Shown: positions 1-5,955 of the stretch, piece after piece
How positions within the stretch are numbered: the first letter of the stretch is position 1
Layout of the letters: every line of letters starts with the position of its first letter
Source of the DNA: JBFWNZ01 sp050250795
GTDB lineage: Bacteria; Pseudomonadota; Alphaproteobacteria; UBA8366
Assembly (NCBI GenBank): GCA_050250795.1
Contig: JBFWNZ010000239.1
Location: forward strand, 1 to 6,231
Direction: 5' to 3'
DNA length: 6,231 nucleotides
The notes under the pieces: model-generated
What the model was told of the DNA's origin: nothing
What the model saw: only the letters and a program-made list of their open reading frames with translations
Databases searched by the model: none
Position numbers and translations under genes: made by a program

Positions 1-2
1 GC

Positions 3-110
3 CTGGGCTCCTATCTGTTCAAGCCAGGCTGGGACGCGGTAACCGTCGGGATGCGCGCCGGTGCGGCGGTTGCGGCCTATCGGGCCGCGACTGCCGCACC
101 GGCGGCGTAG
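3..110 (+). CDS. C-terminal end of probable 2-dehydro-3-deoxy-6-phosphogalactonate aldolase (5' truncated by window)
   Basis: Only the last 35 codons are visible, ending in TAG at 108-110. The tail reads LGSYLFKPGWDAV, followed by an Ala-rich helix ending near AAYRAA. I recognise this as the last strand and helix of the KDPG/KDPGal class I aldolase TIM barrel, where a G-x-x-L-Y/F-x-P-G segment is followed by a helix ending in 'aF/V-x-A-Y/W-R'. That family cleaves 2-keto-3-deoxy-6-phospho-sugar acids to pyruvate and glyceraldehyde 3-phosphate in the cytoplasm. The catalytic Lys lies outside the window, so activity cannot be judged. Codon third positions are mostly G or C, as in the neighbouring genes. 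The nearby SMP-30-type lactonase on the same strand fits sugar-acid catabolism. A KDPG aldolase or another small aldolase is the alternative. Confidence 0.5.
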   Translation: MGSYLFKPGWDAVTVGMRAGAAVAAYRAATAAPAA

Positions 111-117
111 ACGAACC

Positions 118-909
118 TCAGTAAAAGACGCCGGGTGCCGAGCCGCCGTCCACCGCGATGGCCTGGCCGGTGATGGCCGAGGCATGCTGCGAGGCCAGGA
201 ACAGGACCATCGGGGCGATGTCCTTGGGCTCGATCAGCCGGCCGATGGGGAACTCCGCGACGAAGGTCGCCTCGGCTTCCTCCAGGGTCAGGCCGCGCTC
301 CTTCGCCCGGGCGGCAAGGCGGTCCGGATAGCGGTCCGTCTTGGTGAAGGGCGGATGCACGACGTTCACCGTGATGCCGTCCGGGCCGACATCGTTGCTG
401 AAATGCTTCACGAAGTTGACCAGCGCGGAATTGCCCAGGCCGCTGGGCAGGGTCGTCTTGCTGGGCTGGCGTGCCGCGCCGCCGCCGATGCAGATGACCC
501 GGCCGCCCTTGGCGCGGCGCAGCGAGGGCAGGGCCGCCCGGCAGCAGCGCATGGCGCCCATGGTCTTGCCGACGAAACGCTCCATCAACTGGTCATCGGT
601 CAGGGTCTCCAGCTTGCCGCTCACATTGGTGGATGCGTTGTTGACCAGCACGTCCAGCCCGCCCAGCGCGTCCACGGCGCCGGCGACGGCGGCGTTGCAG
701 CCCTCGGCGGTGAACAGGTCCGCGGCGATGGCCTTGGACTTCACGCCCTTGGCGCGGATGGCGTCCTCGGCCTTGGCGAGGGCCGCCTTGTCGCGGCCGC
801 AGATCGCCACATTGGCGCCTTCCTCCGCGAAGGCCAGCGCGATGGCGAGGCCGATGCCGCGGTTGCCGCCCGTGACGAGTACCGATTTGTTCTTGAGTCC
901 GAGGTCCAT
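118..909 (-). CDS. SDR-family protein with atypical active site (possible pseudo-enzyme)
   Basis: This is a 263-aa protein of classical SDR length. The cofactor half is well preserved: TGGNRGIG at residues 13-20 (the TGxxxGxG loop), a basic residue R39 after the second strand, D64-L65 and NNAS at 90-93. The C-terminal DGG element is at about 254-256. Counting from FabG-type SDRs, the Asn-Ser-Tyr-Lys tetrad falls on K115, G143, S156 and N160, so all four residues differ. The helix around N160 (GNSALVNFVK) otherwise looks normal. Family members are NAD(P)-dependent oxidoreductases, often annotated FabG-like, but this one is either non-reductive or uses a different mechanism. The ATG at 909-907 is preceded by AGGGAG (919-924) at 9 nt. 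It is convergent with the aldolase (7-bp gap) and divergent from the cupin. I assign no specific substrate. Confidence 0.9.
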   Translation of the reverse strand: MDLGLKNKSVLVTGGNRGIGLAIALAFAEEGANVAICGRDKAALAKAEDAIRAKGVKSKAIAADLFTAEGCNAAVAGAVDALGGLDVLVNNASTNVSGKLETLTDDQLMERFVGKTMGAMRCCRAALPSLRRAKGGRVICIGGGAARQPSKTTLPSGLGNSALVNFVKHFSNDVGPDGITVNVVHPPFTKTDRYPDRLAARAKERGLTLEEAEATFVAEFPIGRLIEPKDIAPMVLFLASQHASAITGQAIAVDGGSAPGVFY

Positions 910-1040
910 GCGTCGTCGCTCCCTGGTTGCGGCGCCGACTGTACTTTGCGGTCGCGGCCGGGTTCAACAAAATGCACTGCGCGGATGACGGCTTGGGCTT
1001 AAGCTGCCGGCGGCGCGCGATAGCAGAGGTGTGGTGACAA
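910..1040. promoter_or_regulatory. Divergent intergenic region between SDR and cupin operon
   Basis: This 131-bp gap must hold the start signals for the leftward SDR gene and the rightward cupin-led run. On the - strand a weak sigma70-like pair is visible: TTGAAC (962-967) and TACAGT (938-943) with an 18-bp spacer, each 4 of 6 to consensus, about 28 bp ahead of the SDR ATG. A perfect 8-bp palindrome GCTTAAGC lies at 997-1004 and could be part of an operator. I see no convincing -35/-10 pair for the + strand. Assignment as a regulatory region rests on the divergent layout, and the individual motifs are weak. Confidence 0.35.
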
Positions 1041-1370
1041 ATGAAGATGTCCGACATCCCCTTCGGGACCACGGACTGGTCGCAGGTCGAGGAGACGGTC
1101 CACCCCGGCGAGACGGGGCAGGCACTCTGGCGGACCCGCGACTTCGGCGGCATCCGCGTGCGGATGGTGTCTTATTCGCCGGGTTATCTGGCCGATCACT
1201 GGTGCAGCAAGGGACATATCCTTCTGGTGCTGGAAGGACAGCTTGTGACCGAGCTGGAGGATGGCCGGGTGATGACCCTGGAGGCGGGCCAGAGCTATCA
1301 GGTTGCCGATGGCGCGGAGGCGCACCGTTCGCGCACCGCAAACGGGGCACGGCTGTTCATCGTGGACTGA
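1041..1370 (+). CDS. Small DHWC-motif cupin-fold protein
   Basis: This 109-aa protein is a single small beta-barrel cupin. Motif 1 reads ADHWCSKGHILLVLEGQL (residues 51-68), with possible metal ligands H53 and H59 and the E65 position. Motif 2 is around G83 to H95 (DGAEAHRS). The N-terminus has IPFGTTDWSQV, then a conserved-looking HPGETGQALWRT stretch. From memory this resembles a family annotated as 'DHCW motif cupin fold protein', whose biochemical role is not established as far as I know. Small cupins of this kind may be isomerases, sugar-binding proteins or metalloenzymes. It is the first gene of a + strand run and lies 66 bp before the SMP-30 gene, so a role in the same sugar or lactone pathway is inferred. 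The ATG at 1041 has AGAGGTG (1025-1031) upstream; an in-frame ATG at 1047 is the alternative start. Confidence 0.85.
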   Translation: MKMSDIPFGTTDWSQVEETVHPGETGQALWRTRDFGGIRVRMVSYSPGYLADHWCSKGHILLVLEGQLVTELEDGRVMTLEAGQSYQVADGAEAHRSRTANGARLFIVD

Positions 1371-1436
1371 CGGGCCTGCATGCCACGCGCCGAACGCGCG
1401 GGCAGTCTCAAAAACGATCGAAGGGAGGGATGTCCG

Positions 1437-2381
1437 ATGTGGCAGCCAAGCCAACGCTATCCGGATCCGTCGGTGCGGGTCCTCGACCGCTCGTTCGAGA
1501 AGTATGTCGTCACCCTGACCGGGGTGGAGAAACTGGCCGACGGCTGCAAATGGTCGGAAGGGCCGGTCTGGTTCGGCGACGGCCGCTATGTGCTCTGGAG
1601 CGACATTCCCAATAACCGGATCATGCGCTGGGACGAGGCGACCGGCGCCGTATCGGCGTTCCGCCAGCCCTCCAACCACGCCAACGGCAACACCCGCGAC
1701 CGGCAGGGCCGCCTTGTCACCTGCGAGCATTCGGGCCGGCGGGTGACCCGCACGGAATATGACGGGTCGATCACGGTGCTGGCCGATTCCTATAACGGCA
1801 AGCGGCTCAACTCGCCCAACGACGTGGTCGTCGCGCCGGACGGGGCGGTCTGGTTCACCGATCCGCCCTTCGGCATCCGCGACAACTATATGGGGGTTGC
1901 CGCCGTCTCCGAGACGGCGCCCGCGCTGTACCGGATCGATGCGCAGACCGGTCGGCTGGCGGTGATGGCGGACGACATTCCGGGACCCAACGGGCTGGCC
2001 TTTTCGCCCGACGGAAAGCTGCTGTACGTCGTCGCGTCCCGTGCCGAGCCGAATCGGACGATCCTCAGCTTCGACGTGACGGGCGACGGCACGCGGCTCG
2101 GCAAGAAGCGACGGACTCTGATCGACGCCCAGGGCGGGACGCCGGACGGGTTCCGGGTGGATCTGGACGGCAACCTGTGGTGCGGCTGGGGCATGGGCAA
2201 TGCCGAGCTGGACGGCGTGCGCATCTTCAATCCGGCCGGCCAGCCGATCGGTCATATCGACCTGCCCGAACGATGCGCCAATGTGTGCTTCGGCGGGCGC
2301 CACCGGAACCGGCTGTTCATGGCGGCCAGTCACAGCCTCTATGCGCTGTATGTGAATACGGCCGGCGTCGCCGGCGGCTGA
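1437..2381 (+). CDS. SMP-30/gluconolactonase/LRE-family beta-propeller protein (probable sugar lactonase)
   Basis: This 314-aa protein has the six-bladed propeller pattern of the SMP-30/gluconolactonase family, which hydrolyses aldonolactones to the acids using a divalent metal. Visible signatures are WSEGPVW (39-45), the NGNTRD and LVTCEH segments (83-98), LNSPNDVVVAPDGAVWFTDP (124-143), PGPNGLAFSPDGKLLYV (182-198) and TPDGFRVDLDGNLWCGW (235-251). By analogy with SMP-30 the metal and catalytic residues map to E41, N128, N185 and D237, and all are present. I see no signal peptide, so it is probably cytoplasmic. I chose the ATG at 1437 because GGGAGG (1423-1428) sits 8 nt ahead of it; an in-frame ATG at 1380 would add 19 residues that look unlike the family. 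The upstream aldolase end suggests a sugar-acid pathway, but the actual lactone cannot be read from sequence. Confidence 0.93.
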   Translation: MWQPSQRYPDPSVRVLDRSFEKYVVTLTGVEKLADGCKWSEGPVWFGDGRYVLWSDIPNNRIMRWDEATGAVSAFRQPSNHANGNTRDRQGRLVTCEHSGRRVTRTEYDGSITVLADSYNGKRLNSPNDVVVAPDGAVWFTDPPFGIRDNYMGVAAVSETAPALYRIDAQTGRLAVMADDIPGPNGLAFSPDGKLLYVVASRAEPNRTILSFDVTGDGTRLGKKRRTLIDAQGGTPDGFRVDLDGNLWCGWGMGNAELDGVRIFNPAGQPIGHIDLPERCANVCFGGRHRNRLFMAASHSLYALYVNTAGVAGG

Positions 2382-2386
2382 CGCCG
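2363..2386 (+). promoter_or_regulatory. Hairpin abutting the transporter start codon
   Basis: CGGCGTC (2363-2369) pairs perfectly with GACGCCG (2380-2386), leaving a 10-nt loop that contains the weak SD-like GGCGG. The stem covers the SMP-30 stop codon and ends exactly where the transporter ATG begins. Ribosomes terminating on the SMP-30 message would melt it, which would couple the two genes. Short GC stems arise often by chance in such DNA. Confidence 0.3.
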
Positions 2387-3328
2387 ATGCCGCATTCCGC
2401 GCTCGGGCGCGTCAACGCGCCGGCCCGCGCCATCGCCCTGATGCTGGTGGGGTCGGCGTTCCTGGCCTGGAACGACGCCGTCACGAAGTGGCTTGCCCGC
2501 GACTTTCCTGCCGGACAGGTGCTGTGCCTGCGCTCGGCGTTCATCCTGATCCCGCTGCTGCTGTTCGTCTGGCGCAGCGGCGGTCTCGACACGCTGCGGG
2601 TGGTGAACTGGCGGCATCACGCCCTGAATTCGGCAGTGTTCGCGGCGACGACCTTCGGGGCGGTTCTGAGCGTCTGGCTGCTGCCGCTGTCGGTCTTCGT
2701 CTCGTTCATCTTCGCAAGCCCCATCCTGGTCGCAGCGCTTTCGGTGCCGTTGCTGGGCGAGCGGATCGGCTGGCGGCGCTGGGCGGCGATCCTGGTCGGT
2801 TTCGCCGGCATTCTGATCATCGTCCGGCCGTCCTCGGACAGCCTGACATGGGGCGTTCTGGCTGCGCTCGTCACCGTGACGCTGATGGCGCTGCGCGATC
2901 TCTACACGCGGCATATCAGCCGCACGGAGCATTCCAACGCCATCCTGTTCTATGCGGCCATCGCGGCGACGGCGGCTGGCGCCGCGACCTGGTTCGCGGG
3001 GCCGGCCGGTGTGCCGGGGATGGAGTGGCGGCCGGTGGGGCTGGGGGCGCTGGCGATCTTCGCGGTCGCGGGGCTGCTGAACGGCAGTGCCCATTTCCTG
3101 ATGATCGAATCGCTGCGTTTCGGCGAGGCGGCCCTTGTCGTTCCGTTCCGCTATACCATGATGATCTGGGCGATCCTTGCGGATACGCTGGTCTGGGGCA
3201 CGTTGCCGGACTGGCCGGTCTATCCGGGGTCGGCCCTGGTGGTGGCCAGCGGGCTGTACATCATCCGCCGCGAGCGGCTGAAACGGCTGGCGGCCGCTGC
3301 GCGGCAGGAAGGGAGGGATGCGGCATGA
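2387..3328 (+). CDS. EamA/DMT-superfamily transporter, ten predicted membrane helices
   Basis: This 313-aa integral membrane protein is built of two EamA repeats (roughly residues 15-148 and 153-293). The first repeat ends with the typical LLGERIGWRRWAAILVGFAG (122-141) and IIVRP. The second has the VVPFRYTMMIWA segment (251-262), also typical of the family. Ten hydrophobic segments can be counted, followed by a basic cytoplasmic tail. Members export or import small metabolites such as amino acids, nucleosides or sugars, and the substrate cannot be predicted here. The ATG at 2387 follows the SMP-30 stop by 5 bp, with only a weak GGCGG (2373-2377) as ribosome site, so translational coupling to the upstream gene is likely. 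The co-directional lactonase hints at transport of a sugar-acid-related compound, but that is inference. Confidence 0.93.
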   Translation: MPHSALGRVNAPARAIALMLVGSAFLAWNDAVTKWLARDFPAGQVLCLRSAFILIPLLLFVWRSGGLDTLRVVNWRHHALNSAVFAATTFGAVLSVWLLPLSVFVSFIFASPILVAALSVPLLGERIGWRRWAAILVGFAGILIIVRPSSDSLTWGVLAALVTVTLMALRDLYTRHISRTEHSNAILFYAAIAATAAGAATWFAGPAGVPGMEWRPVGLGALAIFAVAGLLNGSAHFLMIESLRFGEAALVVPFRYTMMIWAILADTLVWGTLPDWPVYPGSALVVASGLYIIRRERLKRLAAAARQEGRDAA

Positions 3329-3810
3329 TGACGATGCTGGGACGTCTGCAGGACTTCATGACCGGCGGCGACCGCGCGGTGAAGGCCGCGGAGCGTCAGT
3401 TCGGCGTCATTCCCTACATGCCGGTGGGCGACCGGGTCGCGTTCCTGCTCATTACGTCGCGTCGCAGCGGCCGTTGGATATTTCCCAAGGGTGCCCCGGC
3501 CAAAGGGGTAAGCGAATGGGATCACGCCGCCGAAGAGGCGCGCCAGGAGGCCGGCGTGACCGGCCGCGTGGACAGCACGCCCATCGGCAGCTATCGCGAC
3601 TGGAAGACACGCAGCCTGCGGCGGGTGCCCATCGAGGTCTTCATGTTTCCGCTGCGGGTCGAGCAGCAACTGGAAAGCTGGCCGGAGGAGGAGCAGCGTC
3701 ACCGCCACTGGGCGATCTTTCCGGAGGCACGACGCCTGCTGACGAATCCGAGCCTTGTCGAGATGATCGCGCGGATCGACGAATCGGTCCGGCGCGAGCG
3801 GTCTGCCTGA
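3325..3810 (+). CDS. Nudix hydrolase with degenerate Nudix box
   Basis: This 161-aa protein fits the Nudix fold: FGVIPYMPVGD (26-36), a strand LLITSRRSGRWIFPKG (41-56), then the Nudix helix region at 56-78. The layout resembles the alphaproteobacterial Nudix group related to diphosphoinositol-polyphosphate or diadenosine-polyphosphate hydrolases, which cut X-linked nucleoside or inositol diphosphates with Mg2+. The substrate is not predictable. Against G-x5-E-x7-RE-U-x-EE-x-GU the 23 residues give G56, V62 (for E), E70-E71 (for RE), Q74-E75 (for EE) and G77-V78. The E71 and E75 positions are kept; the Arg and the first Glu of EE are changed. The ATG at 3325 overlaps the transporter stop (ATGA), with GGAGG (3312-3316) 8 nt ahead; a second ATG at 3328 is possible. 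It ends 3 bp from the convergent PiT stop. Confidence 0.88.
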   Translation: MMTMLGRLQDFMTGGDRAVKAAERQFGVIPYMPVGDRVAFLLITSRRSGRWIFPKGAPAKGVSEWDHAAEEARQEAGVTGRVDSTPIGSYRDWKTRSLRRVPIEVFMFPLRVEQQLESWPEEEQRHRHWAIFPEARRLLTNPSLVEMIARIDESVRRERSA

Positions 3811-3813
3811 CCG

Positions 3814-5307
3814 TCAGGGGATGAAGGCGGTCCGCATCGCGACCAGCAGCAGGCCGGCCAGCAGCGAGGTCGCCGGCAGGGTCACGACCCAGGTCGCGAC
3901 GATTCCCAGCACATGCTGGCGGCGGACGAGACGCCGCCTTTCGCGCGTCTGATAGCGCAGCACGGCTTCCTCGGGCGTCTTGTTCAGGGCCGAGACCTTG
4001 AGGAACCGCGTGCGCGGCTGCACGGCAGGGTTCGGAATGCCCTTGTTTCGCCATGCCTCGCGCACGAAACCGACGCCGAAGATTCCGCCCACCGCAATAT
4101 GGGTGGAGGAGACCGGCAGCCCCAGCGCGGAGGCGACGAGAACCGTGCCTGCGGCCGACAGGGCGACGCAATAGGCCCGGACGGGGTCCAGCTTGGTGAT
4201 CTGCTTGCCGACCGTCCGGATCACGCGCGGCCCGAACAATCCCAGCCCCACGGCCAGCCCGATGGCACCGATGGCCATCACCCAGAAGGGGATCCCGATA
4301 TTGCCCGAGGCCGTATGCCCTGCCTGGGCGGCCGCGACGATGGCGGCCAGCGGTCCGACGGCGTTCGCGACATCGTTGGCGCCATGGGCGAAGGACAGCA
4401 GCGCAGCGGCGATGACGAGCGGCAGGATGAACAGATGGTTCAGGTCGTTGCGCCGGTTGCCCGATCCCGCCGACATGTGCCGGACCCAGGGGCGCGCCAG
4501 CAGCCAGGCCGCGGCGAAGGTCGCCGCCGACAGCAGCACGACCGTGGCGGCGCCGGGCCGCCAGACCCGCGACAGGCCCTTGGTGGCCAGATAGGCGGCG
4601 AATACGCCGCTCATCAATGCGACGAGCAGGGGCACCCAGCGCCGCGCCGCCTGCACCCGGTTCGCCTGTTTGATGACGGTTCTGCGAATGAAGGCCAGCA
4701 GCAGCGCCGCCCCGATTCCGCCCAGGACGGGCGAGACGATCCAGCTTGCGGTGATCGCGCCGACCGTCGGCCAGGAGACGATGTCGAGACCCGACGAGGC
4801 CACCCCGGCGCCCAGGACGCCGCCGACGATGGAATGCGTGGTCGACACCGGCGCGCCCAGAAATGTGGCGAGATGAATCCATAAGGCTGCCGCCAGCAGG
4901 CTGGCCAGCATCACCAGGATGAAATGCGCGATATCCAGCGCTTCGTCGGGGCGGACGATGCCGCGCGAGATGGTGCTCACGACATCGCCCCCGGCCAGCA
5001 GGGCGCCGGCCGCCTCGCAGATGGCGGCGATGACCAATGCGCTGCCCAGCGTCAGGGCATTGGCGCCGACAGCCGGCCCCATGTTGTTGGCGACATCGTT
5101 CGCGCCGACGTTCAAGGCCATGTAGCCGCCCACGACCGCCGCGCAGACCACGACGGCGGCATAGGGGCCGTGCGCCGGACCCAGCATGACCGATACAAGC
5201 ACGGCCACGAGGAACAGTGCCGCGAGCGCAGAAGGCAGCAGCGCCTGGAGGGTTGCACGTCCGCCCGCAGTGCTGCTCGCGCGCTGTCCGATGGTGTCCC
5301 CGCTCAC
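3814..5307 (-). CDS. PiT-family inorganic phosphate permease
   Basis: This 497-aa polytopic membrane protein carries the duplicated PiT signatures: GANDVANN (68-75) and GANDVANA (308-315), plus APVSTTHS (151-158) and LPVSSTH (396-402), the paired half-repeats of the phosphate-binding core. Such proteins take up phosphate, often as a metal-phosphate complex, by H+ or Na+ symport across the inner membrane. A hydrophilic C-terminal segment (about 420-465) precedes a last helix pair. The start is GTG at 5307-5305, chosen because GGGAG (5314-5318) sits 6 nt upstream and the first helix begins soon after; the next in-frame ATG would lie inside helix 1. No PhoU/DUF47-type partner gene, which often accompanies PiT, is present in the window. 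Its transcription diverges from the small membrane protein gene and converges on the Nudix gene. Confidence 0.96.
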   Translation of the reverse strand: MSGDTIGQRASSTAGGRATLQALLPSALAALFLVAVLVSVMLGPAHGPYAAVVVCAAVVGGYMALNVGANDVANNMGPAVGANALTLGSALVIAAICEAAGALLAGGDVVSTISRGIVRPDEALDIAHFILVMLASLLAAALWIHLATFLGAPVSTTHSIVGGVLGAGVASSGLDIVSWPTVGAITASWIVSPVLGGIGAALLLAFIRRTVIKQANRVQAARRWVPLLVALMSGVFAAYLATKGLSRVWRPGAATVVLLSAATFAAAWLLARPWVRHMSAGSGNRRNDLNHLFILPLVIAAALLSFAHGANDVANAVGPLAAIVAAAQAGHTASGNIGIPFWVMAIGAIGLAVGLGLFGPRVIRTVGKQITKLDPVRAYCVALSAAGTVLVASALGLPVSSTHIAVGGIFGVGFVREAWRNKGIPNPAVQPRTRFLKVSALNKTPEEAVLRYQTRERRRLVRRQHVLGIVATWVVTLPATSLLAGLLLVAMRTAFIP

Positions 5308-5553
5308 TGGGTACTCCCGTCCGCCATTCGTCTCCCGCCGTCTAGCATCTCCGCTCCGGCGATGTAAGAGGCGGGCGCAGGCGGCGATGCGGCGGCTGTT
5401 TATTTTTGTATGGCAGGATGCGAACGAACGTTGGTTCTAAAATCAAATTGCATGGCGTACATGATGATTTGCCGCGTCACCTTCCCCGGAGCGGTTGTCG
5501 CAAGTCCGGGCGGCGAGGGATCGTCGGAAGCGGTATCAGATATGGAGAGTCCA
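5308..5553. promoter_or_regulatory. Divergent intergenic region with AT-rich patch and 16-bp palindrome
   Basis: This 246-bp gap separates the GTG of the PiT gene from the small membrane protein start and should hold both promoters. It contains no convincing gene. The stretch 5397-5450 is distinctly AT-richer than anything else in the window. Within it, 5422-5437 (GAACGAACGTTGGTTC) is palindromic at 14 of 16 positions, centred on AACGTT, and the next six bases (5438-5443, TAAAAT) match a -10 hexamer at 5 of 6 on the + strand. No good -35 is at the right distance, so an activator-dependent or different promoter architecture is possible. An in-frame open stretch does reach back to 5410, but without a ribosome site or family-like residues. 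Confidence 0.5.
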
Positions 5554-5889
5554 ATGATCTTCGCAGTCGGCGCCGTGCTTCTGGCGGTTGGCGGCATCAT
5601 TCTGTGGTCGGCGCGCAACCTGCCTGGCCACCCGGATTTCCGACGCATGTGGGGCGGCTATTTCTCGTTCATGGGCGCGTTCTACGTGGTGGGCTACACC
5701 TTCGGCTACCAGGTATGGTCGTACCATTTCGTGTTCGAGACCATTTTCGCCCTGACGGTGCTGGCCTTCAGCTTCCTGCTGGTCCAGCACATCAAGTACA
5801 ACCGGGCGGAAGCGGCGCTCGCTGCGAAGCGCACGACCCCGGTCAATGACGACAAGCGGCAGGTCGAAGCCGGCCGCAGCGTCGCCTGA
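5554..5889 (+). CDS. Small three-helix membrane protein, function unknown
   Basis: This is a 111-aa protein that I do not recognise. Hydrophobic segments lie at about 2-20, 33-52 and 58-80. A charged loop NLPGHPDFRRMWGGY (22-36) joins the first two helices, and aromatic residues are dense in helices 2 and 3 (FYVVGYTFGYQVWSYHF, 43-59). The C-terminal tail (81-111) is hydrophilic and basic, probably cytoplasmic. I chose the ATG at 5554 because GGAGAG (5544-5549) lies just ahead; the ATG at 5542 would add four residues and has a poorer GGAAG at longer distance. It is monocistronic in this view, diverges from the phosphate permease and is followed by a hairpin and terminator. It could be a hypothetical accessory membrane protein or unrelated to PiT. 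Confidence 0.75.
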   Translation: MIFAVGAVLLAVGGIILWSARNLPGHPDFRRMWGGYFSFMGAFYVVGYTFGYQVWSYHFVFETIFALTVLAFSFLLVQHIKYNRAEAALAAKRTTPVNDDKRQVEAGRSVA

Positions 5890-5902
5890 TCCGCGACGGA
5901 TC
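5888..5902 (+). terminator. Short hairpin over the small membrane protein stop codon
   Basis: GATCCG (5888-5893) pairs perfectly with CGGATC (5897-5902) across a CGA triloop, starting within the stop codon of the small membrane protein. It has no following T run, so it is more likely an accessory 3'-end structure than an independent terminator. It precedes the strong palindrome by 14 bp. Confidence 0.3.
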
Positions 5903-5916
5903 GGAACGGATGTTTG

Positions 5917-5950
5917 GCGGGGCCGCCCTAGGGCGGCCCCGCTTGCATTT
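5917..5950. terminator. Probable bidirectional terminator: perfect 26-bp palindrome
   Basis: Bases 5917-5942 form a perfect palindrome (half-site GCGGGGCCGCCCT, centre CTAG), giving a very stable GC stem. It lies between the stop of the small membrane protein (5889) and the stop of the enoyl-CoA hydratase gene (5956, opposite strand), which is the expected place for a shared terminator. Downstream on + the bases include TTGCATTT, only a weak U tract. On - the following AAACA is not a U tract either, so termination may be partly factor-dependent. Confidence 0.7.
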
Positions 5951-5955
5951 CGGGC

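Noticed and set aside
1380..1436. Upstream ATG extending the SMP-30 gene by 19 residues
   Set aside because: It has no ribosome site, and the extension is unlike the family. GGGAGG lies 8 nt before the ATG at 1437.
999..2333. Long open frame on the - strand opposite the cupin and lactonase
   Set aside because: It is the antisense shadow of two well-supported + genes in high-GC DNA, where frames opposite coding are often open. The translation is Arg/Pro/His-rich with no recognisable domain.
3641..4882. Long - strand open frame inside the PiT permease region
   Set aside because: Its translation is rich in Arg and Gly with no family features, while the overlapping frame gives clear PiT signatures. 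It is an out-of-frame shadow.
5426..5437. GAAC-N4-GTTC, like a LexA box of Gram-positive bacteria
   Set aside because: Alphaproteobacterial LexA sites are GTTC-N7-GTTC direct repeats, which this is not, and no SOS gene follows.
5410..5541. N-terminal extension of the small membrane protein back to 5410
   Set aside because: The stretch overlaps the AT-rich promoter-like patch, has no ribosome site, and its residues have no hydrophobic or domain pattern. GGAGAG supports the start at 5554.
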